A DNA stretch of 64,000 nucleotides from Clavaria fumosa (GCA_951802425.1 OX637795.1:2832501-2896500); one strand, 5' to 3'; positions 1 through 11,102 are shown, counted from the stretch's first letter. Numbers and translations are program-made. Notes: generated from the letters alone by a model not told the origin.

Positions 1-69
1 ACATGGCCTGTAGCTGAGTTCTGTCATGTGAGACATATATTACTGTGTCCTGATCTGATGTTTACTGTA

Positions 70-184
70 ATGGATCAGGTTCCTGAGCCTCCGCTCATGC
101 CATTCAACAGGACCCTACCCCGACCACCTCCCTTTCCCTTATCAATGATTCCACCCACCAATACAGTCACCAATACCGAAAATG
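70..184 (+). pseudogene. 5' coding piece of Myb/SANT-like Harbinger partner gene
   Basis: The reading frame from an ATG at 70 runs to 184, where gypsy-1 is inserted. If 185-11398 (the element plus one AAATG target duplication) is removed, the frame continues without a break into 11399: the split codon GTC is made of base 184 and bases 11399-11400. The encoded piece is rich in proline (residues PRPPPFPLS) and has no recognised domain. It is the N terminus of the protein whose Myb-like domain lies at 11540-11790. The start choice is an inference; an upstream in-frame ATG at 28 is also possible. The gene is interrupted by 11.2 kb of retrotransposon, so it should not make its full product here. 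Confidence 0.6.
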
Positions 185-475
185 TATCAGACTGGGTCTC
201 ACACAACTTAAGCGTAAGGTCATGACGACAATACTAAGATAAGGGGAAAAGAGTACAAAAAAGGAAAAGCGAAAGTACTTATAGCGAACGCTTCGGCACT
301 TGCCGGCGTTCCCACCCTCGGACCCTCGGATCACGTGATGCGCCCAGGCCCCAGGTCATGTGATCTTACATGATTACATAATCCGACCCAGCCACAGGTC
401 ATGTGACCTTCCAACAACCCTCCCCAGTTTCTCCACAACTGCACTTTGGGATGGCTTACATAAGCGATCCTAACA
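185..475 (-). repeat. gypsy-1 3' LTR (291 bp)
   Basis: Nearly identical to 11103-11393 and, reverse-complemented, to 62377-62666. In element orientation it starts TGTTAGGATCGC and ends CTGATA, so the 3' terminus is TA rather than the usual CA; the flanking AAATG duplication fixes this boundary. It contains the palindromic segments TCACGTGA and AGGTCATGTGACCT, typical of LTR regulatory regions but not tested here. Confidence 0.9.
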
Positions 476-486
476 TCACCCCCCTC
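476..486 (-). other. gypsy-1 polypurine tract
   Basis: The minus strand reads GAGGGGGGTGA immediately before the 3' LTR. This is the expected place for the plus-strand primer of an LTR retrotransposon. Confidence 0.75.
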
Positions 487-1794
487 TTAAGGCTGGGCAT
501 CCCGACCAGCTAGCTTGGCCTTGTCAGGGTGAGCAAGGAAGAAGTCCCGGAGAAGCAGTGCCACATTGGTGAGGTTCCGTCGTGGCTCCCAAGTGTTCTC
601 CTCTACAGGGTATCCCAACCACTTCACCAGGTATCTCACTCCACGCCCCACCTTCTTAACATCAAGGATCGCCTCCACATCATACTCCAGGTGGTCATCA
701 TCAATCGTAGGGGGCGGAGGGGGAGGCAGGTTCTGGGAAGGGAAGGAAGGGGGGTGGTATGGTGTCAACAGCAACTCATTGAAGACCCGATGGATGCGCC
801 AGGCCCGAGGGAGCTTGAGGCGATACCCAGCAGGTCCCACCTTCTCCTCAACTGCAAAGGGGCCTGCTCTCTTGTTGTCAAGCTTTTTACAGGGCCGGTC
901 CATCTTCAAGTTTCTAGTATCCAGCCAGACCAGATCTCCCTCAGAGTACTCCCGACTTGGGCGTTTCCCCTTATCGTAGCTCTTCTTCATCGCTGCCACT
1001 GCTTTCTCCATTGCCTCCTTGGCTGCTCTTCGGGACTCCGTGAGCTTAGCCATCCACTCGTCCGCCGCCGGGTTCACCTCAGAAGGTGGCCGGAGCCCCC
1101 CATTCCATGGGTGTCGTCCATAATCGAGGAAGAAAGGTGTCTGTCCTGTTGCTGAGTGCTCACGATTATTAAGAGCAAACTCCGCAGTGGACAACCATTC
1201 AGCCCAGTCATCCTGGAGATGGTCCACGTAAGCCCAGAGATAGATCTCCATCTCCTGGTTCGCCCGTTCCGTCTGTCCATCAGTCTGCGGATGAAAGGCA
1301 GTACTTGGATTTGCCTTTACCCAGATCATGGAGTAGAACTCCTTCATGAAGCGGGACACGAACTGGGACCCCCAGTCACTCACAACCTTGTGAGGGACTC
1401 CATGGTCACGAAACACTCGATCCCGGAGGAGACGCGCTGCTCCAAGTCCTGTGAGGTCGAGCCCGATCGCTTTGAGCAGTGTCCGTTTCGTGAATTTGTC
1501 GACAATAACAAGGATGGCATTATGTCCACGGGAGAGGGGGAGGGGACCAACTATGTCCCATGAGATCACTGACCAGGGACCATCGGGCACCAGATGGGGT
1601 GCAGTGGGGCAGCACGCTTGGTACGGTCGGGCTTCGTCCGCTGGCATGTCTCACACCCCTGGGCATACCGATCCGCATCTTTTACCATGTCCGGCCACCA
1701 ATAACCCTTCACTAGTGCTGCTCTCAACTTCCGGGGCCCAGGGTGTCCAGCAGCGGGGAGGTCATGCTCAAACTCGAGAACGGCCTCACGAGCT
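487..1794 (-). pseudogene. gypsy-1 integrase and chromodomain
   Basis: Integrase would join element cDNA to host DNA. The segment starts just inside the Copia-1a insertion with the zinc-binding region (motif YWWPDM, then a C..C pair around 1650). It continues with the catalytic core: D in SWDIVGPLP, D in VSDWGSQF, E in RANQEMEIY. The C terminus carries a chromodomain (YLVKWLGYP, ENTWEP), which in chromoviruses directs insertion to marked chromatin. A frameshift near 1590-1600 separates the zinc region from the core: HPI is followed in another frame by VPDGPW. The core after the shift is open for 386 codons. The second catalytic motif has W where Q or R is common (SDWGSQF). Confidence 0.88.
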
Positions 1795-1799
1795 CCTAG

Positions 1800-2105
1800 T
1801 GTTGAATGTGATAGCCCATCCTTCCTTCACATTAGTTTCACCTTCCTAAGTTGTATAGTTGCCCAGGGCTCTTTCCTTTCACCCTGAGGCATTATGTAAC
1901 TGTTGTTGCTTATGTAAGCATAGATACTTCGCCACAGAGTCCAGTTTCAGTCCCTCAGTGACTTGTACTGGACTCTAGGTGAGTGTCCCCTCATGTACTT
2001 CATTTACCTATGTACTTTTACTAATTTAGTGACTTGTACTGGACTCTAGTCATCCAGTGAGGCTCTAGGAGCCCTGTACACTCATCTACATAGGTCTCCT
2101 TGACA
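1800..2105 (+). repeat. Copia-1a 5' LTR (306 bp)
   Basis: Starts TGTTGAATGTGATAG and ends CTCCTTGACA, and matches 7083-7388 at every base I compared. It contains an internal repeat: the segment GTGACTTGTACTGGACTCTA occurs twice, about 80 bp apart. Confidence 0.96.
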
Positions 2106-2962
2106 GATTATGAGACTCGGCCTCTGAGCGCAAAAGTCGACTATATCTCGAGAACTACTGCTCTGATTGCCTCGCCGTTTCGACCAACGGATTCTACGCC
2201 TTCCATTACCCCGGAATACGGAGTTTTACGTCGTTAGCTGCTCGGACTGGCTCGCAGTGCGCCTGTCTCCACCTGAGACATTGTTCTCCTATTTCTCCAA
2301 CATCTCATATCTTGGGATCCTGATTACGGATTCACTCCAAACTCTGTCAGACGCCTTGCGCCTACTGCATCCACCGTTGTACCAAGTTTCACACCGATCC
2401 GACCATCCGTTCCCGAGATCTGGCACTGTGCCCATTTCGCCTCCCAGACCATATCCCAGAGTTGCGAATATCTCAGTAACCACTGCTAGGATTCCCTTGA
2501 TTCTTTGTGGACCCGGCCTACCATATTGTTTCCACCAGCACGCGGAGTTTCGCACGATTCGCATCAGTCGTTCGTCCACAATCGTTGTTTCCCATTTTGC
2601 CTCACAGACGCCCTCCTGTGACAAAATTCATCGTATCTCAACAACGTCTTATCGTACCCATTTGCCATTTCGGGTGCCCATACTACACATCGACGCCCAT
2701 CAGCTCCCCAAGTTCGCAGTAAATCGCATCAGTCGTTCCCTCGCAATCGCCAATTTCATCATTGCCATTCAACTCCACCCATTTCGAATTTTCGTCATAT
2801 CTCACTCAGGACCACAGCTATCACCAAGCCCTTTGGCCCATCGATAGAGGCCCTATAGCCCCACCAGCCTACGGAGTTCGCGCAAAATCGCACTATCCCT
2901 TCCCTCGCCATCGCGATTTTTGTCACCCCTCTATTTCGCATTTTTAGTCCTTTGTTGGAGAG
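2106..2962 (+). repeat. Copia-1a leader made of degenerate ~163-bp repeats
   Basis: The 857-bp stretch between LTR and gag start has no convincing protein. The motif TATCTC (once TATCTT) recurs at 2144, 2308, 2469, 2634 and 2798, with spacings of 164, 161, 165 and 164 bp. Each is preceded by related text such as CCATTTCGCCTCCCAGA or CATTTTGCCTCACAGA. It therefore looks like about five diverged tandem units. The same leader is seen in copies 1b and 1c. I found no clear tRNA primer-binding site directly after the LTR. Confidence 0.7.
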
Positions 2963-5900
2963 ATGTCTGGTTCTATCCCAGATTTTCCTAAGCTGTCTGA
3001 CAGCAATTATAAGGAGTGGAAGACTATTATGAAGTCTTCCCTCCAGGCTCTTGGAGTGTGGAGAGTGGTGACTGGAGAGAGGACTAAGCCTGGTCCAGAG
3101 TCTGCAGACCTGGACAAGTTCTTACAGGACTTTGACAAGGCTGCTGGGTGGTTAAAGATGAGGGTTGAGACGAGCCAGATGGCTCATTTTGAGGGGTTTG
3201 AAGATGATCCCAAGGAGATTTGGGATAGGTTGGGTGCTGCCCATGTCTCCAAGAAGCCAGCACTTCACTTTAATGCCTATGCTGAGCTCTTCTCCATCAC
3301 AAAGGGGACAGAGGAGACTTTGATTGGGTTGATGGGAAGGATTGAGAGTGCTATGCAGGCAATTCGCTCTTTGAGGCCTGACAGCTTTACTGTGGCAGAG
3401 TTGGATGATGAATTGCAGGCCATGGCAATGATTCGTGCCCTCCCAGCCGAGTACCAGGCCTTTCGCTCATCTCTCATGCTCCTGGACAAGATTGATAAGA
3501 GGACACTCCAGGAGGCCTTCAAAAACGAGGAGATCCAGCGCCAGCAGGCAGAGAATGCTTCCCCTGCCTCCCCAGCTCGTGCCCTCGCTGCCTCCACCTC
3601 TGGGGCAGAGCAGAATACTCCCAGACCTCGCACCTTGTATAATTGTGACTTCTGTGGAAGAGTTGGACACACCATGGATAGGTGCAAGCAGTTTGCTGCT
3701 GCTCAAAGGGAGGCCAGATGGAAGGCTCAGGGACAGGGGATGAGTGGAAGGACTGGGAATTCTGGACAGCAAGCTGCTCCAGCCCAGGAGTTTGCAGGGA
3801 ATGCAAGTCTTTGCTCCCCTGAATCTTTGGGAAAGACTGACATGGAATGGACTGCAGACTCAGGTGCCTCAGCTCACATGACTCCAAACAGGCACTATAT
3901 CCATCAATATTCACCTTATTCTGTTCCTATTCGTTTGGCTGATGGAAATGTGGTCTATTCAAAGGGAGTAGGTGTGGTGCACTTTATACCTGATGTAGGA
4001 GGCAAGGATGCGAAGATTTTGACATTTACTCGTGTCCTGCATGTTCCAGACCTTGACAGCAGTCTCCTGTCCATCCTATACCTCACCCGCCACTGCCACT
4101 ATGTTGTGTCCATTGATTCTTTGTTCCTGTACTTTGGACAGAATGGCCAAGTCAAATTCACTGCCTCTATTCACCCCAACAACAATGCTTCCCTCAATGG
4201 CAGAACTGAAGTAGTGAGAGAGCAAGCCTGCTTGTCAGCAACACCTCCTATGGATTATGCTCTGTGGCATCGTCGTTTAGCACATCAGAACATGGATGGA
4301 GTAATGAGAATGGCCAGGGATTCTTTGGTCACTGGACTTAGGCTGCAGTCCAAGTCTTTACCAACTGGGTTTTGTGAGCCATGTCTAGCTGGAAAGATGC
4401 ATGCCAATCCATTCCCTTTGTCCCAGCACAGGGCTACTGAGCTGTTGGAACTGGTGCATTCTGATGTTCATGGTCCATTGAGTGTTAGAACACACTCTGG
4501 ATATCGCTATTGGGTCACATTTATTGATGATGCCTCAAGGTTCTGGGTGGTTTACTTGCTAAAGGCAAAGAGTGAAGTGTTTACTGCATACAAGCAATTT
4601 CAAGCTTATGCAGAGAGGTATTTGGGATGCAAGGTCAGGACAATTAGAGATGACAAAGGGGGGGAGTACATGTCCAATGCCTTTCTACATGACACTTTGG
4701 CTGAAGGTGTGCAGAGACAGCACACAACCAGAAATCGTCCTCAGCAGAATGGTGTGGCAGAGCGAGCCAATCGCACTATACAGGATGGAATAACCACCCT
4801 GCTGCAGGAATCTGGGTTACCTGTGCAATTCTGGGGAGAGGCACTTGCAGCCTTTGTGCATGTGAGGAATAGATGTGCCACTTTAACTCTGAATGGTGTA
4901 ACACCATACACTCTGTGGCACAAGAAGAAACCTGATGTGTCCCATTTGAGAGTCTGGGGTTGCCAGGCATATGTGCATGTGCAGAAGGACAAGAGGTCAC
5001 TTCTTGGTTCACACATGGAGAAATGCATCTTCATTGGATATCCAGAGGGCTACAAGGGTTGGAAGTTTTATAACCCTACCACCAAGAAAACTGTGATCAG
5101 TGAGAGGGCTGAGTTTGATGAACATTACTTCCCTCATAAGAGACATCACCAGCAGGACAGTTTGCCAAGGGTAACCAACACTCCAGTCCCTGGGGCAGTC
5201 TCTGAGTATATCCAAGTAATGGATGAGCATGATTTGGATGCACATGGTAATCCTATGGCAATCCCTCCAGTGAGAGAGGAGTCTCCAGTTCCTGAGGTTC
5301 GCACTCCCAGTCCACCACTTGCTCTGAGACGAGAGGCTCGTCTCAGGAGGCCTCCTGGTGAATGGTGGAAAGTTAAACCTGAACCTGAACCCATGGTTGA
5401 GGGGACTTCTTCACCTTCAGGAGATGAGCTGAACCTAGGAGAGAATGAGGAGGAGGAGGAAGTGGAGGAGAAGGAAGTGGTTGAATTTGCTGGTCTTGCT
5501 TCTGGAGCAGACCCACACAACTATGCACAGGCAATGAAATGTCCTGATGCTCATCTTTGGCAGAAGGCATGTGAGGAAGAGTACCAAATGCATTTGGAGA
5601 ATGGTACTTGGGAATTAGTGAAGTTGCCTCCTGGAAGGAAGGCCATTGGATCAGGATGGGTGTTTAAGGTGAAAAGGAAGGCAGATGGGAGCATTGAGAG
5701 ATACAAGGCTCGTTTTGTGGCCAAGGGATATAGCCAGAGGCCTGGACTGGATTACACTGAAGTGTTTGCTCCTACCAGTCGTGCTCCTGCTATCAGGCTT
5801 ATCTTGGCACTGGCAGCCATTGAGGACATGCATTTGCATACTGTGGACATATCTCATGCTTTTGTGAATGGGAAGTTGGATGAAGAGATCTACATGGAGC

Positions 5901-7069
5901 AACCACAGGGATTTGTGCAACCTGGTTATGTGTGCAGGCTGAATCGCTCCCTCTATGGCTTGAAGCAGGCTTCAAGAGTTTGGAATAAGACTCTTCATGC
6001 TGCATTCTCAAAGATGGGATTTAAGCGATCAGAGTCAGACCATGGCATCTATGTCTTTGTGAAGGATGATGTTCGCATTTTTGTGCCTGTCTGGGTAGAT
6101 GACATTACATTTGCATCAAAATCTCAGTCATCCATCAATTCATGCATTCAGGAGTTGGGGAAGCAGTTTGATCTCAGGAATTTGGGTCCCACCACTTATC
6201 TGTTGGGCATAGAGATTAAGAGAGATCATGCAAATCACTCAATTTCATTATCCCAGAAGCAGTATATCCTAGATGTGTTGGAAAGATTCAAGATGTCTGA
6301 CTGTCATCCTGTCTCCACTCCCATTGATCCTGGATTGCGATTGGACAAAGACATGGGTGCCAGTACTCCTGAGGAGATAGCTGCAATGAAAGAAACTCCA
6401 TATTTGAGTGCTGTTGGTGCTTTGATGTACTTGGCTGTGTCCACCAGACCAGACATTGCATATGCATGTGGTGTCCTTGCAAGATTCTCATCTAATCCTG
6501 GTCCTCCACATTGGAAAGCAGTGAAGCATGTGATGAGATATGTAAAGGGGACTATGGATGTGAAGTTGACCTATGGTCCTTCATCCTCTGGTGAACTGTT
6601 CACATCATTTTCTGATGCTGATTTTGGAGGGTGCAAGCAGTCTGGCAAGTCCACCAGTGGGTACTTAATTAAAGTTGGGACTGGTGCTGTAAGCTGGAGA
6701 AGCAAATTGCAGCCAATTGTGGCCTTGTCTACCACAGAGGCTGAGTATATTGCTGCAGTTGAGGCTGGAAAGGAGATGATATGGATGCACAACATTCTTA
6801 GTGAATTTGGGTACAAACCCAGTTTGCCATCCAAGTTGAGAGTTGACAACCAGTCTGCCATGAATGTGGCAAAGAACCCTGAGCACCATGGTCGCATGAA
6901 GCACCTGGATTTGAGATTGTATTGGCTCAGGGAGAAAGTGGAGGCTGGAGTGATTTCACTCTCATATATACCTACTACAGAGATGCCTGCAGATATTCTG
7001 ACTAAAGGGTTGCCTAGGGCACAGGTGGAAGTATGTAGGCATCTCATGGGACTTCAGGAAGAGATGTGA
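2963..7069 (+). CDS. Copia-1a gag-pol polyprotein, complete
   Basis: 1368 residues, starting at the ATG directly after the leader. Domains in order: a UBN2-like gag (about 1-215); zinc knuckle CDFCGRVGHTMDRC (about 228-241); aspartic protease with DSGASAH (about 299); GAG-pre-integrase zinc region beginning LWHRRLAHQN (about 433); integrase core with D in VHSDVHGPL, D in IRDDKGGEY and E in NGVAERANR (about 500-605); a variable acidic linker; RT starting WVFKVKRKADGS (about 900), with YGLKQASRVW and the catalytic VDD in PVWVDDITF; and RNase H with LSTTEAEYIAA and a conserved C terminus around ILTKGLPR. Gag, protease, integrase, RT is the Copia order. All catalytic residues I looked for are present, so the element may still be active. 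Confidence 0.96.
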   Translation: MSGSIPDFPKLSDSNYKEWKTIMKSSLQALGVWRVVTGERTKPGPESADLDKFLQDFDKAAGWLKMRVETSQMAHFEGFEDDPKEIWDRLGAAHVSKKPALHFNAYAELFSITKGTEETLIGLMGRIESAMQAIRSLRPDSFTVAELDDELQAMAMIRALPAEYQAFRSSLMLLDKIDKRTLQEAFKNEEIQRQQAENASPASPARALAASTSGAEQNTPRPRTLYNCDFCGRVGHTMDRCKQFAAAQREARWKAQGQGMSGRTGNSGQQAAPAQEFAGNASLCSPESLGKTDMEWTADSGASAHMTPNRHYIHQYSPYSVPIRLADGNVVYSKGVGVVHFIPDVGGKDAKILTFTRVLHVPDLDSSLLSILYLTRHCHYVVSIDSLFLYFGQNGQVKFTASIHPNNNASLNGRTEVVREQACLSATPPMDYALWHRRLAHQNMDGVMRMARDSLVTGLRLQSKSLPTGFCEPCLAGKMHANPFPLSQHRATELLELVHSDVHGPLSVRTHSGYRYWVTFIDDASRFWVVYLLKAKSEVFTAYKQFQAYAERYLGCKVRTIRDDKGGEYMSNAFLHDTLAEGVQRQHTTRNRPQQNGVAERANRTIQDGITTLLQESGLPVQFWGEALAAFVHVRNRCATLTLNGVTPYTLWHKKKPDVSHLRVWGCQAYVHVQKDKRSLLGSHMEKCIFIGYPEGYKGWKFYNPTTKKTVISERAEFDEHYFPHKRHHQQDSLPRVTNTPVPGAVSEYIQVMDEHDLDAHGNPMAIPPVREESPVPEVRTPSPPLALRREARLRRPPGEWWKVKPEPEPMVEGTSSPSGDELNLGENEEEEEVEEKEVVEFAGLASGADPHNYAQAMKCPDAHLWQKACEEEYQMHLENGTWELVKLPPGRKAIGSGWVFKVKRKADGSIERYKARFVAKGYSQRPGLDYTEVFAPTSRAPAIRLILALAAIEDMHLHTVDISHAFVNGKLDEEIYMEQPQGFVQPGYVCRLNRSLYGLKQASRVWNKTLHAAFSKMGFKRSESDHGIYVFVKDDVRIFVPVWVDDITFASKSQSSINSCIQELGKQFDLRNLGPTTYLLGIEIKRDHANHSISLSQKQYILDVLERFKMSDCHPVSTPIDPGLRLDKDMGASTPEEIAAMKETPYLSAVGALMYLAVSTRPDIAYACGVLARFSSNPGPPHWKAVKHVMRYVKGTMDVKLTYGPSSSGELFTSFSDADFGGCKQSGKSTSGYLIKVGTGAVSWRSKLQPIVALSTTEAEYIAAVEAGKEMIWMHNILSEFGYKPSLPSKLRVDNQSAMNVAKNPEHHGRMKHLDLRLYWLREKVEAGVISLSYIPTTEMPADILTKGLPRAQVEVCRHLMGLQEEM

Positions 7070-7072
7070 GAT

Positions 7073-7082
7073 CAAGGGGGAG
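7073..7082 (+). other. Copia-1a polypurine tract
   Basis: CAAGGGGGAG directly before the 3' LTR, a few bases after the pol stop codon. The same GGGGGAG-TGTTG junction is present in the TRG elements. Confidence 0.8.
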
Positions 7083-7388
7083 TGTTGAATGTGATAGCCC
7101 ATCCTTCCTTCACATTAGTTTCACCTTCCTAAGTTGTATAGTTGCCCAGGGCTCTTTCCTTTCACCCTGAGGCATTATGTAACTGTTGTTGCTTATGTAA
7201 GCATAGATACTTCGCCACAGAGTCCAGTTTCAGTCCCTCAGTGACTTGTACTGGACTCTAGGTGAGTGTCCCCTCATGTACTTCATTTACCTATGTACTT
7301 TTACTAATTTAGTGACTTGTACTGGACTCTAGTCATCCAGTGAGGCTCTAGGAGCCCTGTACACTCATCTACATAGGTCTCCTTGACA
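7083..7388 (+). repeat. Copia-1a 3' LTR (306 bp)
   Basis: I see no difference from 1800-2105; followed by the CCTAG target duplication at 7389-7393. Confidence 0.96.
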
Positions 7389-7393
7389 CCTAG

Positions 7394-8764
7394 GGGGACC
7401 CAGGTGACTATCCCCTTTCGCCAGAGTCCAGCATGATCTCGTGTCCACTCATCATCAAGCTCCTCCGGCTTCTGTATGTGTACCGCGCTATTTTTCTGGA
7501 GTAGCGTCTCCATTTCTGATGTGAATGACACACGGACTTCCGTTTCCGGGAAAACCTGCACTGGTGCATCCTCCTCCACCATCTCTCCATAGTCTGGTCT
7601 CCGGGAGAGTGCATCTGCCTTTGTGTTCGACTTGCCAGTGTGATACTTTATCTCAAAGTCAAAGCACTGGAGCTCTCCAACCCAACGAACCTGCCTCGGC
7701 TTCAACTTCTGGGGCTTCCGGAAGTACTGGAGGTTTGCATGGTCCGTCCAGATCTCAATCGTCTCCTCTGCTCCAATGAGGTATGCTCGCCACTCGCGAA
7801 GTGCCCGAATCACAGCCAAGAACTCCTTGTCGTACACATCATAGTTCTTCTCAGCTGCAGTGAGGGCCTTGGAGATATAGTCAACAACTCTCCAGGTTCC
7901 ATCCATCTGCTGCTGCGAGAGCACTCCACCAGTTGCCAGGTTGCTTGCATCTGTCTCTACCTTCCATCTCCCTTTGTCCTGAGGCAGAGCCAAGACCGGG
8001 GCTGATACGAGTGCCTGGCGGAGATCTCGGAAGGCTGCTTCCTCCTCCTCCTCCCATTTCCACGGAACATTCCCAGTCAGCCAGAAGAGTGGCTTTGCCC
8101 GGGCAGAAAGATTTGGGATGTGCCGGCGGAGGTAGTTCAGCATCCCATTGAACCTCTGGACATCCTTCACATTCTTAGGACGTGGCCAATCTCGGACTGC
8201 CGCACCCTTGGCCAGATCATGCTCTAGTCTGTTGTGGGAGATCTTCATCCCCAGGAAGATGATCTCACTCTTCTCAAACTCGCATTTACTGAGTTTGAGA
8301 CACAACCCATTCTCTCCAAACTTCCTCAAGACCCGATCCATCCAGTACCGGTGTGTAGCCAAGTCCTCTGCAAACACAATGACATCATCCACATAGGCCC
8401 TCACATGTCCTCCTGCAATCTCCTCCCTCAACACATGATTCATGAAGCGTTGGAAGGTGGCAGGGGCATTCTGCAGTCCAAACCACATGACAGCTGGTTC
8501 GAAGAGTCCACAGGGTGTCAGGAAGGCACAGCGGTGCTGGTGCTCGGGCCAGACCTGCATAGATGGGAAACCTCCCTTTGCATCAATCTTAGAGTAGATC
8601 GACGCTCCTTTAAGCACATCCACTGTGTCTCGGATGCGGGGGAGGGGGTACTTGTCCTTGATCAGGTGTGCATTCAGCCTCGAGTAGTCGATGATTGGCC
8701 GCAGTTTGTCCTTCTCATGTTTGAAGAAGAAGGGGCTGGCATACGGGGATTTCGAGGGCCAGAT
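7394..8764 (-). pseudogene. gypsy-1 reverse transcriptase and RNase H
   Basis: After the TGA at 8765 the frame is open through the RT: fingers region PSKSPYASPFFFK, then RPIIDYSRLN, then the active-site motif RAYVDDVIVFAED, then the thumb and FNGMLNYLRRHIP. The RNase H follows with KVETDASNLATGG, YDKEFLAVIRAL and WTDHANLQYF. The fragment ends where Copia-1a is inserted; the few residues read beyond 7389 belong to Copia-1a. The enzyme would copy element RNA into DNA and degrade the template. The catalytic residues look intact, so the damage is the upstream stop and the insertion. Confidence 0.9.
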
Positions 8765-9868
8765 TCATCCAGAAGCAAGCTGCTCATCCACCCAACGGTT
8801 CATCTCCACCATCTCCTGCCGTGTCAAAGAATACAGCTTGGAGGAGAGGTGCTCAGGGTCCTTTTTGAACTCGATCTTAATATCGAAGTCTGGTCGGGAG
8901 CGGGGAAGTCCATCCCACTTTGCTTCACTAAACACCAAAGGGTAGCGGCTGGGCCAATCGGGGGTAGGGCCAGAGTTGGGAAAACGGGTGTCCAGAATAC
9001 TCGTGGATGCGAGGGTACTCGTTTTCAGGGGTGCAGGGGCTCGAGGGGATGGGGAACACTGTGGGGGGCAGCGGGTAAGGCTCAGCTCTGCCTTCTGCCA
9101 GTCAATATCCAGGTTATGCCGCTTGAGCCAGTCATGCCCAAGGATGACCTTGTGGGACTGGGTCTTTCCCAGCAGAAAGTGGATCCGCTCCTGGTGGTCA
9201 CCAACTCTCACCAGCACCTCTATCCCATATCGGACCTTTCCATCCCTGTTCTGTGTCCCATCCACATTATACATGGTGATTGGGTTCAGCAGGAGGGATG
9301 GCTCCAGTCCCACTCCTTTCGCCCACTCCAAATCCATGAAGCAGTTGGTGCACCCTGAGTCGACAAGGGCCTTCATTGTGGTCCCTTTGCCAGTGCTGAA
9401 AGCCTCCAAGTGCACCTGGATGGCTAGCTCTCGTGGCACATGTTTCCGCACTTCTGGCCGCACTCTGGTTAGGCGCTCTGCCAGTCTCACTTCCTCCTTC
9501 ACCTCAGCTCCAATTCGGGTATGTCTCCGCTGCAAGATAGTATATCGGGGTATACTTGCAGCAGGCACAGGGACGGAAAGGGGGCTGGCACACTTCTTCT
9601 CCCCAGTGGGAGTCCTCCTCTCTCTCTCACACAGCTCTATGCAGGCTCGGAGCCATGCAATCTCTTTCTCATATCCCTCCGCCATTTGGGGGGCACATGG
9701 TGCTGCCCGGGTTTGGGCCCTTGGGACCTGCAGACGCGTATCAGGCAGGGGGCAGAAACGGACAGCATGGCCAGTCTGGTGGCATCGGAAACAACATCTC
9801 TCATCAGCAGGGACCCATCCTCGGGCCATGGCCACATCTGGAGTACACAGCAGAGGGGTCACAAGAGG
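8765..9868 (-). pseudogene. gypsy-1 nucleocapsid zinc knuckle and protease
   Basis: Zinc knuckle CFRCHQTGHAVRFC lies at the start of this segment. A retropepsin-like domain follows, with ALVDSGCTNCFMD and ILGHDWLKRHN. The segment ends at TGA 8765-8767, in LASG-stop-IWPSKSP, where related elements usually have arginine (LASGRIRPS). In the other gypsy-1 copy the knuckle is also present near 63955. Gag and pol appear to be in a single frame in the ancestral element. Confidence 0.85.
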
Positions 9869-10531
9869 TCATGAAACGGTCACGGCAGGTTGCGGTAGGG
9901 TCGCGGTGGGTCGCGCGGGGGTCACAGTGGGTCGTGGTGTCCGTTCCGTGAGTATCCCATCCAGTCGCCTTTGCTGGGCATCAAGCCTCTCAGCCAGCAC
10001 CTTCCATTCTCCATATGTCTCTGGCATTGGGGAGACACCATAGATTCTCTCCACCAACCTCCTACTCAGGTTCAACTCCAGCCAATGGACTAGGATTCCT
10101 GAGTCCTTCTCTGCACTCAACTTCGCCTGTCAGGACAGCATCTCGAATTTCGCGAAGAACTCTGGTGCTGTCATGGCACCCTGTTTCAGCCCTGCAATAT
10201 CGGCAAGGGCAGTCGCACAGTCATTTGGGTCATCGAATGTGCGCTTCATCTCCTCCACAAACTCTGCCCAGGTTCCGGCCTCGCCACTACCCAGGATCTC
10301 TTCCGCCTTCATATTCGCCCACTCTGCAGCGAATCCTTCTCCAGTAATTTTGCTCAGAGCAAAAAGGACCTTCACCAGGTCCACAGCATAGACAGTCGGG
10401 TTCGCCATAAACAGGAGGCGAAGGGATCGGAGGAACGTATGGAAGTTCCTTTTCTGCCCATCAAAGGGGGCAACAGATAGGTCAAGCCTCATAGGTTGGG
10501 CTACAGGCGGGGCAACATGGTCTGCCATCAC
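9869..10531 (-). pseudogene. gypsy-1 gag (capsid)
   Basis: Begins MMADHVAPPVAQPMRL at 10531 and resembles Ty3-type gag (SVAPFDGQKRNF, then EEILGSGEAGTWAEFVEEM). It aligns closely with 63241-63900. Two in-frame TGA codons break it. The one at 10130 replaces a CGA that the other copy retains (FRRVKLSAE there); the other is at 9869. The capsid would package element RNA into particles. Confidence 0.88.
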
Positions 10532-11102
10532 AGGCCCTGGATGCTGTAAATAAAGTTCCAGGCCTTGGGCACTCAGGATTTCTTCGATCTCTTAACAGTC
10601 CTGTCCTCTTAGGCTGCTCTTCTGTGTACTTATGTACCTATAGAACTCTTATTCTATGAAACTTTTGTTAACGTGGGGCCCAAATGGTGTCCCAGGTGGT
10701 CGCTCCACAACTCCTAATGAGTTGCCCGTGCGCCCTTCTGACAATGGTCACAGAGCAAGGGCCCTGTCCACTGGACCAGGAAACTACAGAAAGACTATGT
10801 AGGGGCCTTTCCTTGCCCTGTACACTACATGATTCACTGGTACGTAGCTGTAAAACAAAGTTCCGGGCCTTGGGCACTCGGTATCACTTGGGGAGGGTCA
10901 CCGTTGACTTCCTCCTGGTCTGGTCACGTGTATCTACACACAGTAAAAATTTTGCGCAGTTCTGTTACACACTGCGGGCAGGGTAAAGGAGAAGAGGATG
11001 ATAGGGGCTGAGCTGTGACAACGTGTCACAGTTTGAAATTAAGGGTCCAGGCTAGCCGGGTTAGGACACGGGGCTAGGGCGGACAGGCGGATCTTAGTAT
11101 TA
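10532..11102 (-). other. gypsy-1 leader between 5' LTR and gag
   Basis: 571 bp without a convincing reading frame, shared nearly base for base with 62667-63240. A primer-binding site would be expected next to 11102; I did not recognise which tRNA it would match. Confidence 0.6.

Larger units (their letters stand above)
1800..7388 (+). mobile_element. Copia-1a: intact Ty1/Copia retrotransposon
   Basis: 5589 bp, flanked by the 5-bp duplication CCTAG (1795-1799 and 7389-7393), with two 306-bp LTRs that I cannot tell apart by eye, an 857-bp leader and one 1368-codon gag-pol frame without a stop. No visible LTR difference plus an open frame point to very recent insertion. It is inserted in the pol gene of gypsy-1 in the opposite orientation. 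Three relatives lie in the window: 18506-25459, 26011-28492 and 37802-38170. Confidence 0.96.

Noticed and set aside
2167..2947. 226-codon and smaller frames in the Copia-1 leader
   Set aside because: No zinc, enzyme or membrane features; codons follow the repeat structure of the leader, and the frames differ in copies 1b and 1c.
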